DNA from: Evernia prunastri
Taxonomy: Eukaryota; Ascomycota; Lecanoromycetes; Lecanorales; Parmeliaceae
NCBI GenBank assembly: GCA_003184365.1
Contig: NKYR01000002.1
Location: 186,976 to 250,975, forward strand
DNA length: 64,000 nucleotides
Direction: 5' to 3'
Below the pieces are notes generated by a model, which was given only the letters and a program-made list of their open reading frames with translations, searched no databases and was not told the origin of the DNA. The position numbers were made by a program, and so were the translations under genes. Below are positions 34,051 to 45,130 of the stretch, in pieces (position 1 is the first letter of the stretch; every line of letters begins with the position of its first letter).

Positions 34051-34836
34051 TCATGGCGGTGACTGAGCATTTTCGTGCAGTCGCTCCTTCAGCTGCACCA
34101 CTATCGAGTGTTCCCGCAACGCCTTCTCTAGCTCCTGAGACGACCTCATCACCTTCACCAACATCTCAGCCGAGTCGCCCGGAGCCATCTCCTGTTCCCC
34201 TTGATCCTCAACAGAAGACGTAGACACCGCAGGCGTTTCCACACTTTGCGAAAATGGCACTTTGGCTCCCGTCCTCCGCACAAGTCTCGGCATCAGACCT
34301 AGATTCTGCATGACTCGCGTCACTGATTTCATATCGCTGTCCAGATAGACAGCGCCAATCATAGCCTCGACAGTACCAGCCATAGTGATCGCTCCTACCA
34401 TTGCCTCTTTATCAGATGGGTTCTTGTTGATGAGCGCGTCGAGTCCGTTCGTGCGGCCGACCATGTCGAGATTAGCGTTCGAGCCGACGTCGGAGACGAC
34501 GCGGGAGAGCCTCTCTGTTCACTTGATAAACCAGAACGCCTTTGAAGATAAGACGGTACATTCAGCCATACCTCTGGCCGCCTCCCCTCTGTACCAATCC
34601 TCCACAAGCGCCAGCTTCAGCACCGTGTCCCCGAGCACGGCAAGTCGGCGATTCCCATCCGGGAACCTTTGGAATCCTACGCTGTGACGCTCCGTCCCGG
34701 CGCCTTCGACTTCGCCGGACCGTACGATTGAGCCCGGGGCTTGGACGGCTTCCCATAGATACTGGGCGTTTTTGAAATTGTAGCCGATTCTACTTTGCAC
34801 TTTGCGGACCGTAGGGGCCATACGTAATGCTGCCAT
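34051..34836 (-). CDS. RNase III-domain-like protein, two catalytic acids missing
   Basis: The first exon (from 34836) contains RIGYNFKNAQYLWEAVQAPG and RRLAVLGDTVLKLALVEDWY. A short intron at about 34549-34504 is followed by VGSNANLDMVGRTNGLDALI and GTVEAMIGAVYLDSD. These are the two RNase III signature regions in the right order and spacing. In active enzymes the first signature is LEFLGD and the second D-x-x-E. Here the first Glu is Ala (LAVLGD), and the Asp of the second pair is Gly (AGTVEA), so two of the four metal ligands are absent. There is no double-stranded RNA-binding domain. A non-catalytic role, for example as in mitoribosomal RNase III relatives, is possible but is only inference. 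The best intron is 42 nt with a weak donor. It is divergent from LEA1. Confidence 0.75.
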
Positions 34837-35127
34837 GTCGGAAGATGTCCTGGGCAGCGAATGTCGATGTGGCTAAGATCGATTCGCAAAGCATCTTCAC
34901 ATAATGTTATTCTCCGGAGCACGTGATGGCATTCGTTGATGTTGGCCAAATACAGACTAGCTCCATTCAGCCCTACGATTCTCGATTCTCGAGAAGCTCG
35001 CGCTCGCAACAATTACAGCCCACAATTATACGCATAACCGGGTTCTCCTTTTAGCTCCTGAGACGCTACCTGCCTCTCCATTCTCTACGCCCAATCCCGG
35101 GCTCACTCAGCGTAACGAAACGTAACA

Positions 35128-36269
35128 ATGCGGTTGACCGCCGAGCTCATCCAAACCTCCCTCTCCTACCTGAACCCCCTCAAAGAGCGCGAACTGGATC
35201 TCAGAGGTGCGTTGGCTGAAAAGAGCAGATACTACACTTTTAGAGGCGGGCTCCATTGATATCATAAACGAGGACTGCAGGACATAAGATACCCGCGATC
35301 GAGAACCTGGGCGTTGCCAAAGTTTGTCTCTCTCTCACACGCCCCCCCTCCCCAACCCTTCCCCATACGCTCCCACTCTTCTCTTGCTCATTTCCCTTCT
35401 TCCCCCTCACCGCCCTCTCTACGGGTAAAAAAAACCATTACTGAGAATCCGGTCGCTGAAAAACAGTCGCGCTCTAGGACCAAGACGCCATCGACTTCAC
35501 CGACAACGACATCACCGCCCTCGCCAACTTCCCGCTCTCGCCGCGGTTACGCACGCTCCTCCTGGCGCGGAACAGGGTCAACAGCATCCAGCCCACGCTC
35601 GCCAACTCGCTGCCCAACCTGACCACCTTGGTCCTGACGTCCAACAACTTCGCCGAGCTCGCGGACCTGGACGCGCTGAGGGGGTTCCCGAGACTCACGC
35701 ATCTGTCTTTACTCGAGAATCCGGTTACGAGGCGAGAGGTACGTTTGGGCCGGGGGGTGGGGGGCGAAAGGAAGTGTATTTACTGCGGGGGTTATCTCGC
35801 TAACGTTGGGCAATGTATAGAATTACCGGTATTGGATCATATGGCGCTGTCCCACCGTCCGCTTCCTCGACTATAAAAAAGTGAAAGATGTTGAGCGCGA
35901 GAAAGCTACCGAGCTATTCGGCACAGCCAAAGAGCCTTCGGCGCTAGCTTCAAAGGTGCGCTCTTTCTCGTCCCGCTCAAGTCCTGTCCTCTACCCTTTG
36001 CGCCTTTGGGGTCTGCCCAGCTAACGTTCCTCCCGTACCAGATAATGGGCATCAAATCCCGCACCTTCGACATCCCCTCCACCTCCCTCGCGAACGGCAC
36101 CGCCAGCGCGGGCGACAAATCCTACCGGGTGAAGTTGACCGACAAGGAGAAGAAGAGGGTAGAGAGGCTGATCAGGAACGCGAAGAGTTTGCAGGAGATT
36201 GCCAGGTTGGAGAAGGAGCTGAATGACGGACGCGTTCCGCAGGGAGTGGGCGATGAGATGGAGGAATGA
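35128..36269 (+). CDS. LEA1: U2 small nuclear ribonucleoprotein A' (Lea1)
   Basis: Leucine-rich-repeat protein of the U2 snRNP; it binds Msl1/U2B'' and stem-loop IV of U2 snRNA in the spliceosome. The N-terminus MRLTAELIQTSLSYLNPLKE and ELDLRGHKIPAIENLGVAK are spread over two short exons. The third exon holds the LRR core (IDFTDNDITAL, LRTLLLARNRV, LTTLVLTSNNF, LTHLSLLENPV). The fourth exon gives NYRYWIIWRCPTVRFLDYKKV, the LRR cap typical of U2A'. The last exon is a basic helical tail. Four introns carry standard junctions; the second, at about 35321-35478, is long and pyrimidine-rich. It is a typical, intact member. Confidence 0.95.
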
Positions 36270-36403
36270 GTGGTGCTAGCATGACTGCTTGAAAAAGAAG
36301 GGGATGGAAAAAGGCTTGCTGAAGCGTGGTTGGCTGGCTGTTACGCGCACTGATTGTACTAGAGGCACTCCCATGCTCGAGCATGGAAATACCCAAGGGG
36401 GTA

Positions 36404-36798
36404 CGGCTACAGGTATACCGCCTTATGCTACATTGACACTGCCACTATGCTGCATTGACAGCCCCCCCCCCTCCTGCGAGTAGTAACACGTTACACAAGT
36501 ATACCTATCGGAGCTGAAATCTTTACCCGCAAATCAGAGATTTCCATGACACAAGTCTCATAGAAACTCAAATGATCTTAGCCAATATTTCTCCCCCCCC
36601 CCGGCAAGGCGTCTGACTTGACTCGCCCTATTACCTTGTCATAATCTACCCTGGGGGGACGTTCCCGGGGGTATGGCGTGACTTATCACCATCTTATCCT
36701 GCCGCCGATTTACCCCGGGGGCTTCCACTCTGGAGAGACTTGGAATGTAGGTAATATGGGGGGTGTCAAAGTAGCATAAGGCGGTGTACCTGTAGCCG
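36404..36798. mobile_element. MITE with 35-bp terminal inverted repeats and TA target site
   Basis: The left end (36404-36438, starting CGGCTACAGGT) and right end (36764-36798) are inverted copies with only two mismatches. Both ends are flanked by TA, as for Tc1/mariner/pogo-type insertions. The 395-bp element has no open frame of note. It contains runs of C at 36465 and 36593 and several CCCCGGGGG-type palindromes. Classification to superfamily rests on the TA duplication and terminal repeat length only. Confidence 0.75.
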
Positions 36799-37218
36799 TA
36801 CACATACCGAAAAGTAATCAGTCTTTCCTGAACGGATGACAGTAGCTTTCATTGCAGTGGGAAACATGTTTTTTTCTGTGCAATATTGATGTTATGTCAA
36901 GCAAAAAGCACGAGCTCCACTCTGTGAGTTTCAAGTCACTGGTAAACAACCGCCTCATCACAACCATTCGTGCTTCGCTTAACCATCTTTTCGGTTCGTC
37001 TTTGCTCCTGTTACCGGAGCATCGTACGAGTCGTCCAGAGCCTGTCGCTCTGCCATGTTGGCCCTCAAATAAATGATGCCATTGCACTCCGCCCTATCAA
37101 AAAATGCTTATCCTTTCATCTTCACATCTAGCGAACCATCATTGGTTCTGTTGGTGATATTCGTCATATCGATATTGTTGAGTGTAGTAGCGAATGTAAG
37201 AGAATGTGAATGATGGAT
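36799..37218. other. Intergenic, no gene supported
   Basis: Short spacer between the MITE and the 3' end of PAT1, with no coding signal I trust. Confidence 0.35.
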
Positions 37219-39962
37219 TCAACCATCAAGCAGATCGACATCAAGCCCAATGGCTTGCATGAACAAATTGACATTGCCACGTCTTTGGGATGCCATTTCT
37301 GGGGGCAGTGTCTTGCTCTGCTGTAGAGTTTCCATGACTCGGTCCCTAGAAGAACTTTGTTAACATTGTCTCGCAATGTGTAAGGTAAGGTCTACTCACT
37401 TGACTGCAAGGACCAATCTCTGCTGCTGCTCGGGATTCGCTCCACTCCCTGTAGCAGCCAAGAATTGCCACACATACTGATCATGTCCCGCGTTGACCGA
37501 GGCAGGGAAGATTTCTCCAAGCAGAGGCTCAAGAAGGTCGAAGAAACGATTGTAAATACCCAGCCACTCATCCCAGGTCTGATCGTCAGTAGCTTCAGTT
37601 GCCTTCACGATTGCAGCTCGACTGAGAAGCATCGTCAAGACTTCCAAACCCACCCTTGTCCGAGCGACGGCGCTCAAGTTCACACGCTCTATGACGAGAC
37701 CTAAAAGCCCGATGACTATATTCAAGGGCGCTTCGGTAACATACGAGAACAGACTTGGCATTACAGCTTGTAGGAAGAGATCAACCTGCTCTCGTGACAT
37801 TGACGAGGGCTGAGCTCCAGGTTGAGCTTGACGAATAACATCCAGTATGTCGAGATGGACCATGATCATTGTCAATATCGTGAGACGCTGGTTTTCGTCG
37901 ATATGATTGAAGATGCGCGGGATAGCTTTCTTGCCCTTGGGATACGAAAGCAATGCAATGAATGGATGTAGAATAGCTGAGTCAGGCAAGATGGGCTCCG
38001 TGACCTTGAGGTCCATCCAGAGTTTCTGATTTAGATCCTGAAAAGTCTGCTGCCAGTCCATGACTTGTTGAACCGTGGCGGGATCGCTGTCTTCGGTCAG
38101 TGGCGGAGGTAATCGGCGGTCGTGGTCTTCCATCTTCATTAGAGTCGAATAGACCGCTTCAATGTTCCTTAGGATGGCCTTTCGGTCGGTTGTGCTTAAA
38201 GCCGCTTGTGCTTTCTTGTTGCTTTGCTGATTGGTGACGTTGCTGCTGTCGTTCCGTTTGATGTTAAGCAGGGGTTTGGGTGTCTTGGCATTGCTGAATG
38301 AGATTTTCCCCAAGCTGCCTTCGATGACCAACTGCTTGTTCTTTGGCTTAGCCTTTGCGGCTTCGACCGCTCGCTGAACCTGCTGTTCCATTCGCTGCAT
38401 GTGACTGTCTCCACCTCTCTGCCTCTTACCCACGCCACCTTGACGACCACCTGTACGGAATAGATAAGTCTGTGCAAAGTTGCTGAGGGGCTGTTGTGGA
38501 TTATGTCTCGGTCTATTCTCGATCTGATTGTAAACTTGATAATAGAAATCTTCAGAAAGCGAGGCATCCGGGTCCTGCTCATTGACGTTTCCAGTAGCAG
38601 TCATCAATTGCTGCAATTGGATCCGCGTGATGAAGTTCTTGTCCTGAGGGGTCATGAGCCCGTTACCCTTCGACAGTAGAAAGATCTTGTGATTGCGTTT
38701 TGCGCGTTTGGCTTCCTCGACCAGATATGCATTACGGTCGTCGTCCGACAAGTGCATGATCTGACTTGGGTGATAGATGATGGGGACTGGTACATGTGCT
38801 CCATTCTGGCCCGGTGGAGGGACTCTTTGCTGTACCTGCATAGGTAATGGCTGTTCTGTAGGCCGAGGAGCGAGTTGAGCTGACTGTCGATTCGGATTTT
38901 GCAGAATCTGGCGAGGCTGTGGTGATGGTTGTGCATCTAGAGTTTGTTGTTGTGTATTTTGGCCTCGCTGTAGAATCTGTGGAGGAGCCGGAACAGCCTG
39001 TGGTGCTTGAGCGGCCGGGGTGGACCGTATCGGTAGTTCAGCCTTCGATACCTGTGCTGCCCTTGGTACGTGATGGCCTGATTGAGGCCTCTGCTGGATA
39101 CTGATTGGCGCTTGAGCCAAGTCCCCCGGCCGTGCCGCTAGTTCTGTCTCACGACGGGAGGGTTGCATTTGCTGCGGATAGGGCATCTGAGCTTGCTGTG
39201 GACGTGCAGGCTGAGGTGCTTGCTCATGCGTTTGAGGTGTTACGAACAGACCTGCGGCTTGAGCTGACTGTTGCGGTGCTGGACCGGGACTGGGCTTCTT
39301 CGATTGCGACCTCATTGCAGCTTCCACCTCCTCCAAGCTCATCATCTTCTTGGTGGGTACACCGCCGGAACTCCGTTGCTGTGAGGAGCCCGGGTCACGG
39401 CCGCCTTGTTGTCCACCATAGTGTTCCGCGGATCTTTGGGGTCCTGTACCCCATAGACTAGCATCCACTTGCAGTTCTGGGATATATCCCGGATTCTTGT
39501 ATGCCTCGTATCCGGTTCTAAAAGCTTTTGATGCATGCTTAGGGGGGCTATAGGACGACACTGGGGCTTTAGATGGCGGTTGTTGACGATTGAATCGTAA
39601 TGCTTCTTCATTGATTGCATCGGTGACCTTTGAAGTGCTTCCATAGAAGTCGAAGTCCTTCCCAACGGATTTGGTGGTCCCGCCGCCACCGAAGGTGTCA
39701 TCATTAAAGTTATCGTCTGCCTCTTGCAATTGGTCCCCGAGGCCGTCATAGGTATCATCAAAATCGATACTGTCATGGTAAGCGATGGGATGCATCTCAA
39801 CAGCATGTATATCACATACGCGTCTTCTTCTTCGTCGTCGTGCCCCAAACTCTGATTCTGAGAGATGCTGGCAAATGGATCTGGAGCAGATCCAAACCCT
39901 GGAGCTTGGACCGGATGCCCCCGATCCTGAGGTCCCCTGGGATCAAAGCCGAAGAAAGACAT
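37219..39962 (-). CDS. PAT1: Pat1, mRNA decapping activator / P-body scaffold
   Basis: Cytoplasmic factor linking deadenylated mRNA, the Lsm1-7 ring, Dhh1 and the decapping enzyme. The first exon starts at 39962 (MSFFGFDPRGPQDR), and its intron (about 39828-39780) joins to IDFDDTYDGLGDQL, the acidic N-terminal Dhh1-binding region. A long Gln/Pro-rich stretch (about residues 180-330) is low-complexity and likely phase-separating. The conserved middle contains MTPQDKNFITRIQLQQLMT and DPDASLSEDFYYQVY. The helical Pat-C domain runs to the final exon, which supplies DRVMETLQQSKTLPPEM and VNLFMQAIGLDVDLL after a short intron at about 37395-37344. Introns are phase 2. It is an intact, ordinary member. 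Confidence 0.95.
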
Positions 39963-40763
39963 TGTTTGGCTTTTCGGCTCGTGGAAAGACACTAAATGCA
40001 GTCGAGGTACAAGTAAATAATGAAGGCACTGTGTCACCAAGTGAATAATGAGAGAAAGAGGACCTTCTAGTCCAGCTATTGGAAGCTTGTGAGATAAGCT
40101 CAAATACAATCAAATCTTTACGCACGCAAATACCTTAGCTAAAAAGAATCAATAAGGGAATTAGCTAAAATTGAAGAGGGAGAGTGAAGTGGTGTGAAGG
40201 AAAGAGTTGTTTGTGGAAGGTGGATGGAACTAGTAGAGTGGTGGTGGAAGACTGGAAGTCTGGAAGTATGGATGGTGGATCGCCACAACTTTGAACTGTC
40301 AAGCTTTGAGGCTGGTCTCCGGGCATCGCTAAAAGCCCTTGTTAAATTGTTACCGTATCTCCGACTTTGACACTAAACTCCAATTGTTAGGGTGCATTCT
40401 GCAAGCCCCCAATTCTTGAGATTCGTCACCCCTTGCATCTGTCAAGAGTGAAGACCACCTGTTGCTCTTCTATCTCTTTCACTATAATACATGCTCCTCA
40501 GCAACCCCTTCATTCATTAATGAAGTATTCCCTTCTCCGAAACTTCGACCGACCCTTCGCACCTACTTTTGGAGGACAATGCTCACCTGTCATTCTTTGA
40601 TTTAATTCTTCACTTGCAGATATAGATTTCTGCAACCACTCCTGCAGTGGAAGTCATCCGCAGCGCCAGGCTGCGGATACGTAAAGACACTATCAGAACT
40701 GTACCATTGGCGGAGAGATCCAAACGAAGCCTATTGTCGCCCAGAGGCGAGCAGTCCGTAAAG
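39963..40763. promoter_or_regulatory. Divergent upstream region of PAT1 and the GT15 gene
   Basis: An 800-nt non-coding stretch between two divergent genes. It contains purine-rich segments near 40155-40270 (GAGGGAGAGTGAAG) and pyrimidine-rich leader sequence near 40500, which fits 5' leaders. No defined motif was identified. Confidence 0.4.
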
Positions 40764-42176
40764 ATGGCGGCTGGCACGTCAAGAATATTACGTTATGTCC
40801 TGTTTGCTTTCTTTGTGGGTATCGCCCTGAGTATCTTTCTTGCTTTAGCTAATAGTGCGATAGGGTGTTATGATTCTCTATTTCATATCCTCTTCATCGA
40901 TACCCAAACCGGAAATACCTGGGGGCTCAAACTTCGAGAGGTGGAAGGGGAAGAAAAATAAAAATAATGCCTCGGTGGGGAAAGGTCCCTCAATACCGCC
41001 CTCGTCCGAGGAGAAGGTTCTCGCTGCAGGACCTGGTTTGTCAAAGTCAACAGGACCATCTGGTCTTGGGACAGGAACTAAGATGAATGCTACGTTTGTC
41101 TCGTTGACTCGAAATTCCGATCTTTGGGATATTGCAGATTCAATCCGTAACGTGGAAGATCGGTTCAATCGAAATTACCACTATGATTGGGTTTTCCTCA
41201 ATGACAAGCCCTTTGACGAGACGTTTAAAAAGGTCACTACCGCGTTGGTCTCGGGAACAGCGCGATATGGCTTGATTGGCAAGGAGCATTGGTCATTCCC
41301 GGATTTTATTGATCAAGACAAAGCCAAAGCAGTTCGAGAAGACATGGCGGAGCGAAAGATCATATATGGAGACTCTATAAGCTACAGGCACATGTGTCGA
41401 TTCGAGTCGGGCTTTTTCTTTCGCCAGCCGTTAATGAACGAGTATGAGTGGTACTGGCGCGTCGAACCAAGCATCAAGCTATTCTGTGATATCAGCTTCG
41501 ACCCATTCGCATTCATGGCCGAGAACAAGAAGATATACAGCTTCGTGATCAGTCTGTTCGAGTACGTCGAGACTATTCCCACGATCTGGGACAGTGCAAA
41601 GAAATTCATGAAATTACATCCTGAGCACATTCCTGAAGGCAACGCTATGGACTGGTTGAGCGATGACGGCGGAGAGACTTACAACCATTGTCATTTCGTA
41701 AGTTTCCTGAATCGAGCATCCAAAACCTCGACTAATATGCGCGAGCAGTGGTCCAATTTCGAGGTTGGCAACCTTAACTGGCTGCGGTCAAAAGCCTACC
41801 TCGATTTCTTCGAAATTTTGGATCAGGATGGCGGCTTCTTCTACGAGCGATGGGGCGATGCGCCTGTGCATTCCATTGCCGCCGGTCTCTTGTTAAAGAA
41901 GGAGCAAATCCACTTCTTCGAAGACATTGGATACTGGCATGTTCCATTCACACATTGCCCAACATCAGAGCAGAAGAGACTCGAGCACAAGTGCCATTGC
42001 AATCCGAAAGACAATTTTGACTGGAAAGGATATTCATGTGAGCTCCCAGCATAGTATTTCGAATGAGTGCGTCACTTCAGTCAGTTTCGAAGCTGACAAT
42101 CTCTATAGGTACGACGAAGTGGTTCGACAAGAACCAATTGAAGTTTCCCGAGGGTTGGGAAGACCAAAAAGATTAG
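40764..42176 (+). CDS. Alpha-1,2-mannosyltransferase, KRE2/MNT1 (GT15) family
   Basis: Golgi type II membrane enzyme that adds mannose from GDP-mannose to O- and N-linked glycans. Four exons (40764-40814, 40864-41697, 41749-42037, 42109-42176) give 413 residues. Removing the 49-nt first intron joins the halves of the membrane anchor (YVLFAFFGVMILYFIS). The GT15 core includes NYHYDWVFLNDKPFDE, MCRFESGFFFR, YEWYWRVEPSIK and, across intron 2, YNHCHFWSNFEVGNLNW, with the nucleophile-region residues present. DGGFFYERWGDAPVHSIAAG and DIGYWHVPFTHCP are further hallmarks. Intron 2 is 51 nt, a multiple of three without a stop, so it could be read through. The C-terminus ends in WFDKNQLKFPEGW. Confidence 0.95.
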
Positions 42177-42549
42177 ATGTGTCAAGGGAAAAGTCAAGGT
42201 CCCAGGATGTATTCTATAAATTCATTGCAAGGCGTCAGCTGGCTTACTGGGCCCAAAAGTATCCCGAGCGATGAACTCGGGCCTTTCAACTGTTTGCAAA
42301 AGAAGCATTCTGCATAGTTTCGGCGTAACGAAGGAACCCCTTGATGTATTACGATACAGATAGGCGGATGGCTAGGGACAATAAATCATTAATCGCTCCT
42401 GCTTTACCTCGTCGCCTCTAGCAGATTGACTTGAGATGCTGGTGAGCATCCTGTTACTTGCTACAAGTAACAGCGGTAGACTTTGTCATGATGGGTCATC
42501 ACCGACGGTCGTCCACTGACCGCTGCTGAAACGCCTTGTTGCAATCCCA

Positions 42550-43392
42550 TCACTGGAATTCTCCAAATTCCCCGTCATCGAACCCAAGCTCCGCTGCAGT
42601 CTTTTCGACAGGCGTAAAATTCCTACTTCTCCTCTTCTCCGCTTTTATGTCCTGCGCGCTCGGCGGCGGTGCCAGCATCGGTATCGCCTCCCCACCCCCG
42701 TTCTCTGACGGCCCGAGCGGCGGCTTTATAGAAAACAGCGCATTGTCCGCCCCCCCACTCTCCCCCGGCCCCGCGTCGTCGCCTCCAGCTTTCCTCCTCC
42801 CCTTCCGTCCAATATCCACCGTGATAGTCTGCCCCTCCTTCAGCCCATAATCCCTCTTCACCTCCGCCTCCGCCCTCGCCTTCGCCGCGCCCTCCTCCTC
42901 CTTCTTCTTCTTCTTCTTCTCCGCCGCCGTCTCCACCCCCAGCACCTTCCTGCACTCCTGCAGGCAGATGCCGAAATCGATCGCCTTCCCCCTCTCCTCG
43001 AACCCGATCCCCAGCGTGGCCTTCATGCCCCCGTCCCCCGCGACCCGGACCGCGAAGAAGCGGCTGCTGTCCAGCACCGCCTCCACGGCGCCGGCGTCCG
43101 CGTAGGGGGCCTTGGCGAACAGTTCCCCCGTGGCGGGGTCTTCGAGCAGGACGTCGGTGCGGAGGGACTCCCCCGCGTCTTCTTCTTCTTTGGGGAGGGG
43201 CACGGCGGTCTCGATGACGCGGAGGCGGGCGGTGAATATCTGGCGCTTGTTGTTGTCTGCCGTCCAGGCGGCGGCGGTGTAGCCTTTGTTCGAGGTCAGG
43301 GGGGGGATGTTGTAGATGTGGACGGCGGAAGCGATGAAGAGGACGCGCTGGATTGCGTCGGCGGGGAGGGAGGGAGGGGCTGAGGATGCCAT
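42550..43392 (-). CDS. NECAP-like adaptin-ear-binding coat-associated protein
   Basis: Endocytic adaptor of the NECAP family, with a PH-like (PHear) domain that works with AP-2 and clathrin coats. One exon gives 280 residues, the usual fungal size. The N-terminal domain contains VHIYNIPPLTSNKGYTAAAW and RVIETA; ERGKAIDFGICLQECRK matches the end of the PHear fold. A Lys/Glu run of about 15 residues follows. The tail is Gly/Pro-rich and ends in DDGEFGEFQ, an acidic-Phe motif of the type that binds adaptin ears. Base composition is very GC-rich with long CTCC/CTTC runs on the plus strand, reflecting Glu/Lys/Gly codons. Confidence 0.9.
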   Translation of the reverse strand: MASSAPPSLPADAIQRVLFIASAVHIYNIPPLTSNKGYTAAAWTADNNKRQIFTARLRVIETAVPLPKEEEDAGESLRTDVLLEDPATGELFAKAPYADAGAVEAVLDSSRFFAVRVAGDGGMKATLGIGFEERGKAIDFGICLQECRKVLGVETAAEKKKKKKEEEGAAKARAEAEVKRDYGLKEGQTITVDIGRKGRRKAGGDDAGPGESGGADNALFSIKPPLGPSENGGGEAIPMLAPPPSAQDIKAEKRRSRNFTPVEKTAAELGFDDGEFGEFQ

Positions 43393-45130
43393 TGGGGGAA
43401 TAGCGGGGGGGAAGGGGGGATTTCAGATATCGGTCTTGGTGTGTTCTAGGCCATGGTAAAAAGTTGATACAGTATCAATGGGAGCGCAATTGGAAAGAAT
43501 AGTGATAGGAGCTCTTGTCGGGGTGTGCAAGGTGCTGGGAGAAGCCAGCTTTTGGCAACCAATGATGTACGGAGGTAAGGTACGCCACGGTCCTTTTCGA
43601 TCCACTAGGTGTATGATACCGGGGGAACATTGAACCGAACATATTCTAACCTAGAATGGTTGGTACATGATCTGCTCAGGCGATCATTCCTATCCTATCA
43701 AAATCTTCTCTTTCAAGATCTTTGACCACATTTGCTTCATCGACCAGGGCACTTCTTCGAGTGTAATTCAGATAAGACCGATGTCTCTCCTATGTGGGAG
43801 CAATCTGTCGAGTGGAATGAACCTATGATCAAGCCGCGGACAAGAGGTTCCTTTCCCTGGCCAGCCTGGAATATGAGCAACCAAACATCTGAGAGGCCAG
43901 GAAGCGTTCTTACTCAAATGTCTACCATTTTAGAGGTGGGAATGAAAGGTACGAAGATGCCACGTGATAGGGCAAGGGTCGACATGATGGTATGAAACTG
44001 CCCTCAGTGACATAATGTTGCGGTGGGTCTCATCCTCAGACATGATTTGCAAGCCACGCCACCGATGGATGGTTCTGGCCAATGGGCTAGACAGCATTGC
44101 TGAGTGCTTATTCATCGGGACTGCTACAGCAAGCGGACGTGTGAAAGTCAATTCCGATGTTCGGATATCCCCTTTGGTACATTCGATGCCCAACTTGTCC
44201 ATAGACAGGGCGTCGGTCCTGAAGTACATGGTGATATACTGGACCGGCAAGGCCAAGTTGCCGCTCTGTCGCGATGATTCATCAACCGGCTTCTAAGACA
44301 ACACTATAGGCTCCAACCGCGGAAGGCGAAGGCAGGAGGCGTTTCCACGGCTGATGACTCGGTTGACGGGCATCAAGTTGTGCAGCAGGACTTACAGACC
44401 TTCTGATCCAGAAACTCCAAAGTTCAATTCCTATTATTTGGGGCTCCGCTGCTGAAGATTTACTGCGGGTCGCTACATCGAGCCTATCAAATCGAGCCTC
44501 TTGAGATTCTCAATTCTTGCATCTTGACTCATTATTCCGAATTGCGCGTTAACGATGTACCTCCTGGCGCTGCGGGAAACTCGCTGTGGAAAGATTCCGC
44601 GAAGCCGCGTCGAACAGCCACGAACCATATCGATGTTCCAGCCGTCAAAGACACCCCACATTTGGTGTCGTGTGGAGTTGTATCGAAGATTGCGTTCGGG
44701 ATGGACCCGTGGGGGCGAGCCGTAGGAAGCCAGGCCTAAGGTCTGCGTTTATATCAACCGAACGAGTTATCCGCCTGAAAGCTCAGCCAATCGTATATCT
44801 GACCAGAGTTTCAAGTAGCTCTTCATTACGCAATGGCTTATGTCCATTTTCAATGACCATTACCGTTCCTGTGATTTTCAGATGTTGTACGTACTCGGCT
44901 CATGAGAGTACCCGGGGATACGGGCCAATTCTTATGGCAAATGTTACATTGAGTAACATGCGGTAAGGATAGGGTAAGAGCGTGTATTTTGCGCAATAAC
45001 AGACGGTATAAATAAGACGTAGGTACCTGCATGGTCGATCATTTGCTGCAAACCGCCGTCTCTGCATATACCTTTTGAATTTTCATCATTTCATTCTGTG
45101 TTTGGTTCACGACCAGAGGTTGACCTCGGC
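43393..45130. other. Intergenic, 1.7 kb, no gene supported
   Basis: Short overlapping open frames on both strands (for example 43732-43995 and 43930-44256) have no domain, signal peptide or splice structure that I recognise. I looked for tRNA-like T-loops; the one near 44422 (GTTCAATTCC) lacks matching stems. Confidence 0.35.

Noticed and set aside
39342..40109. 255-codon minus-strand frame overlapping the PAT1 start
   Set aside because: It reads out of frame into PAT1 and starts in its leader; the PAT1 frame has the family similarity.
42550..42955. Gly/Glu-rich minus-strand frame and Pro-rich plus-strand frame in the NECAP gene
   Set aside because: They are shadow frames of a GC-rich repeat-like coding sequence.
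44395..44450. Possible tRNA T-loop GTTCAATTCC
   Set aside because: The T-stem does not pair and no cloverleaf fits.
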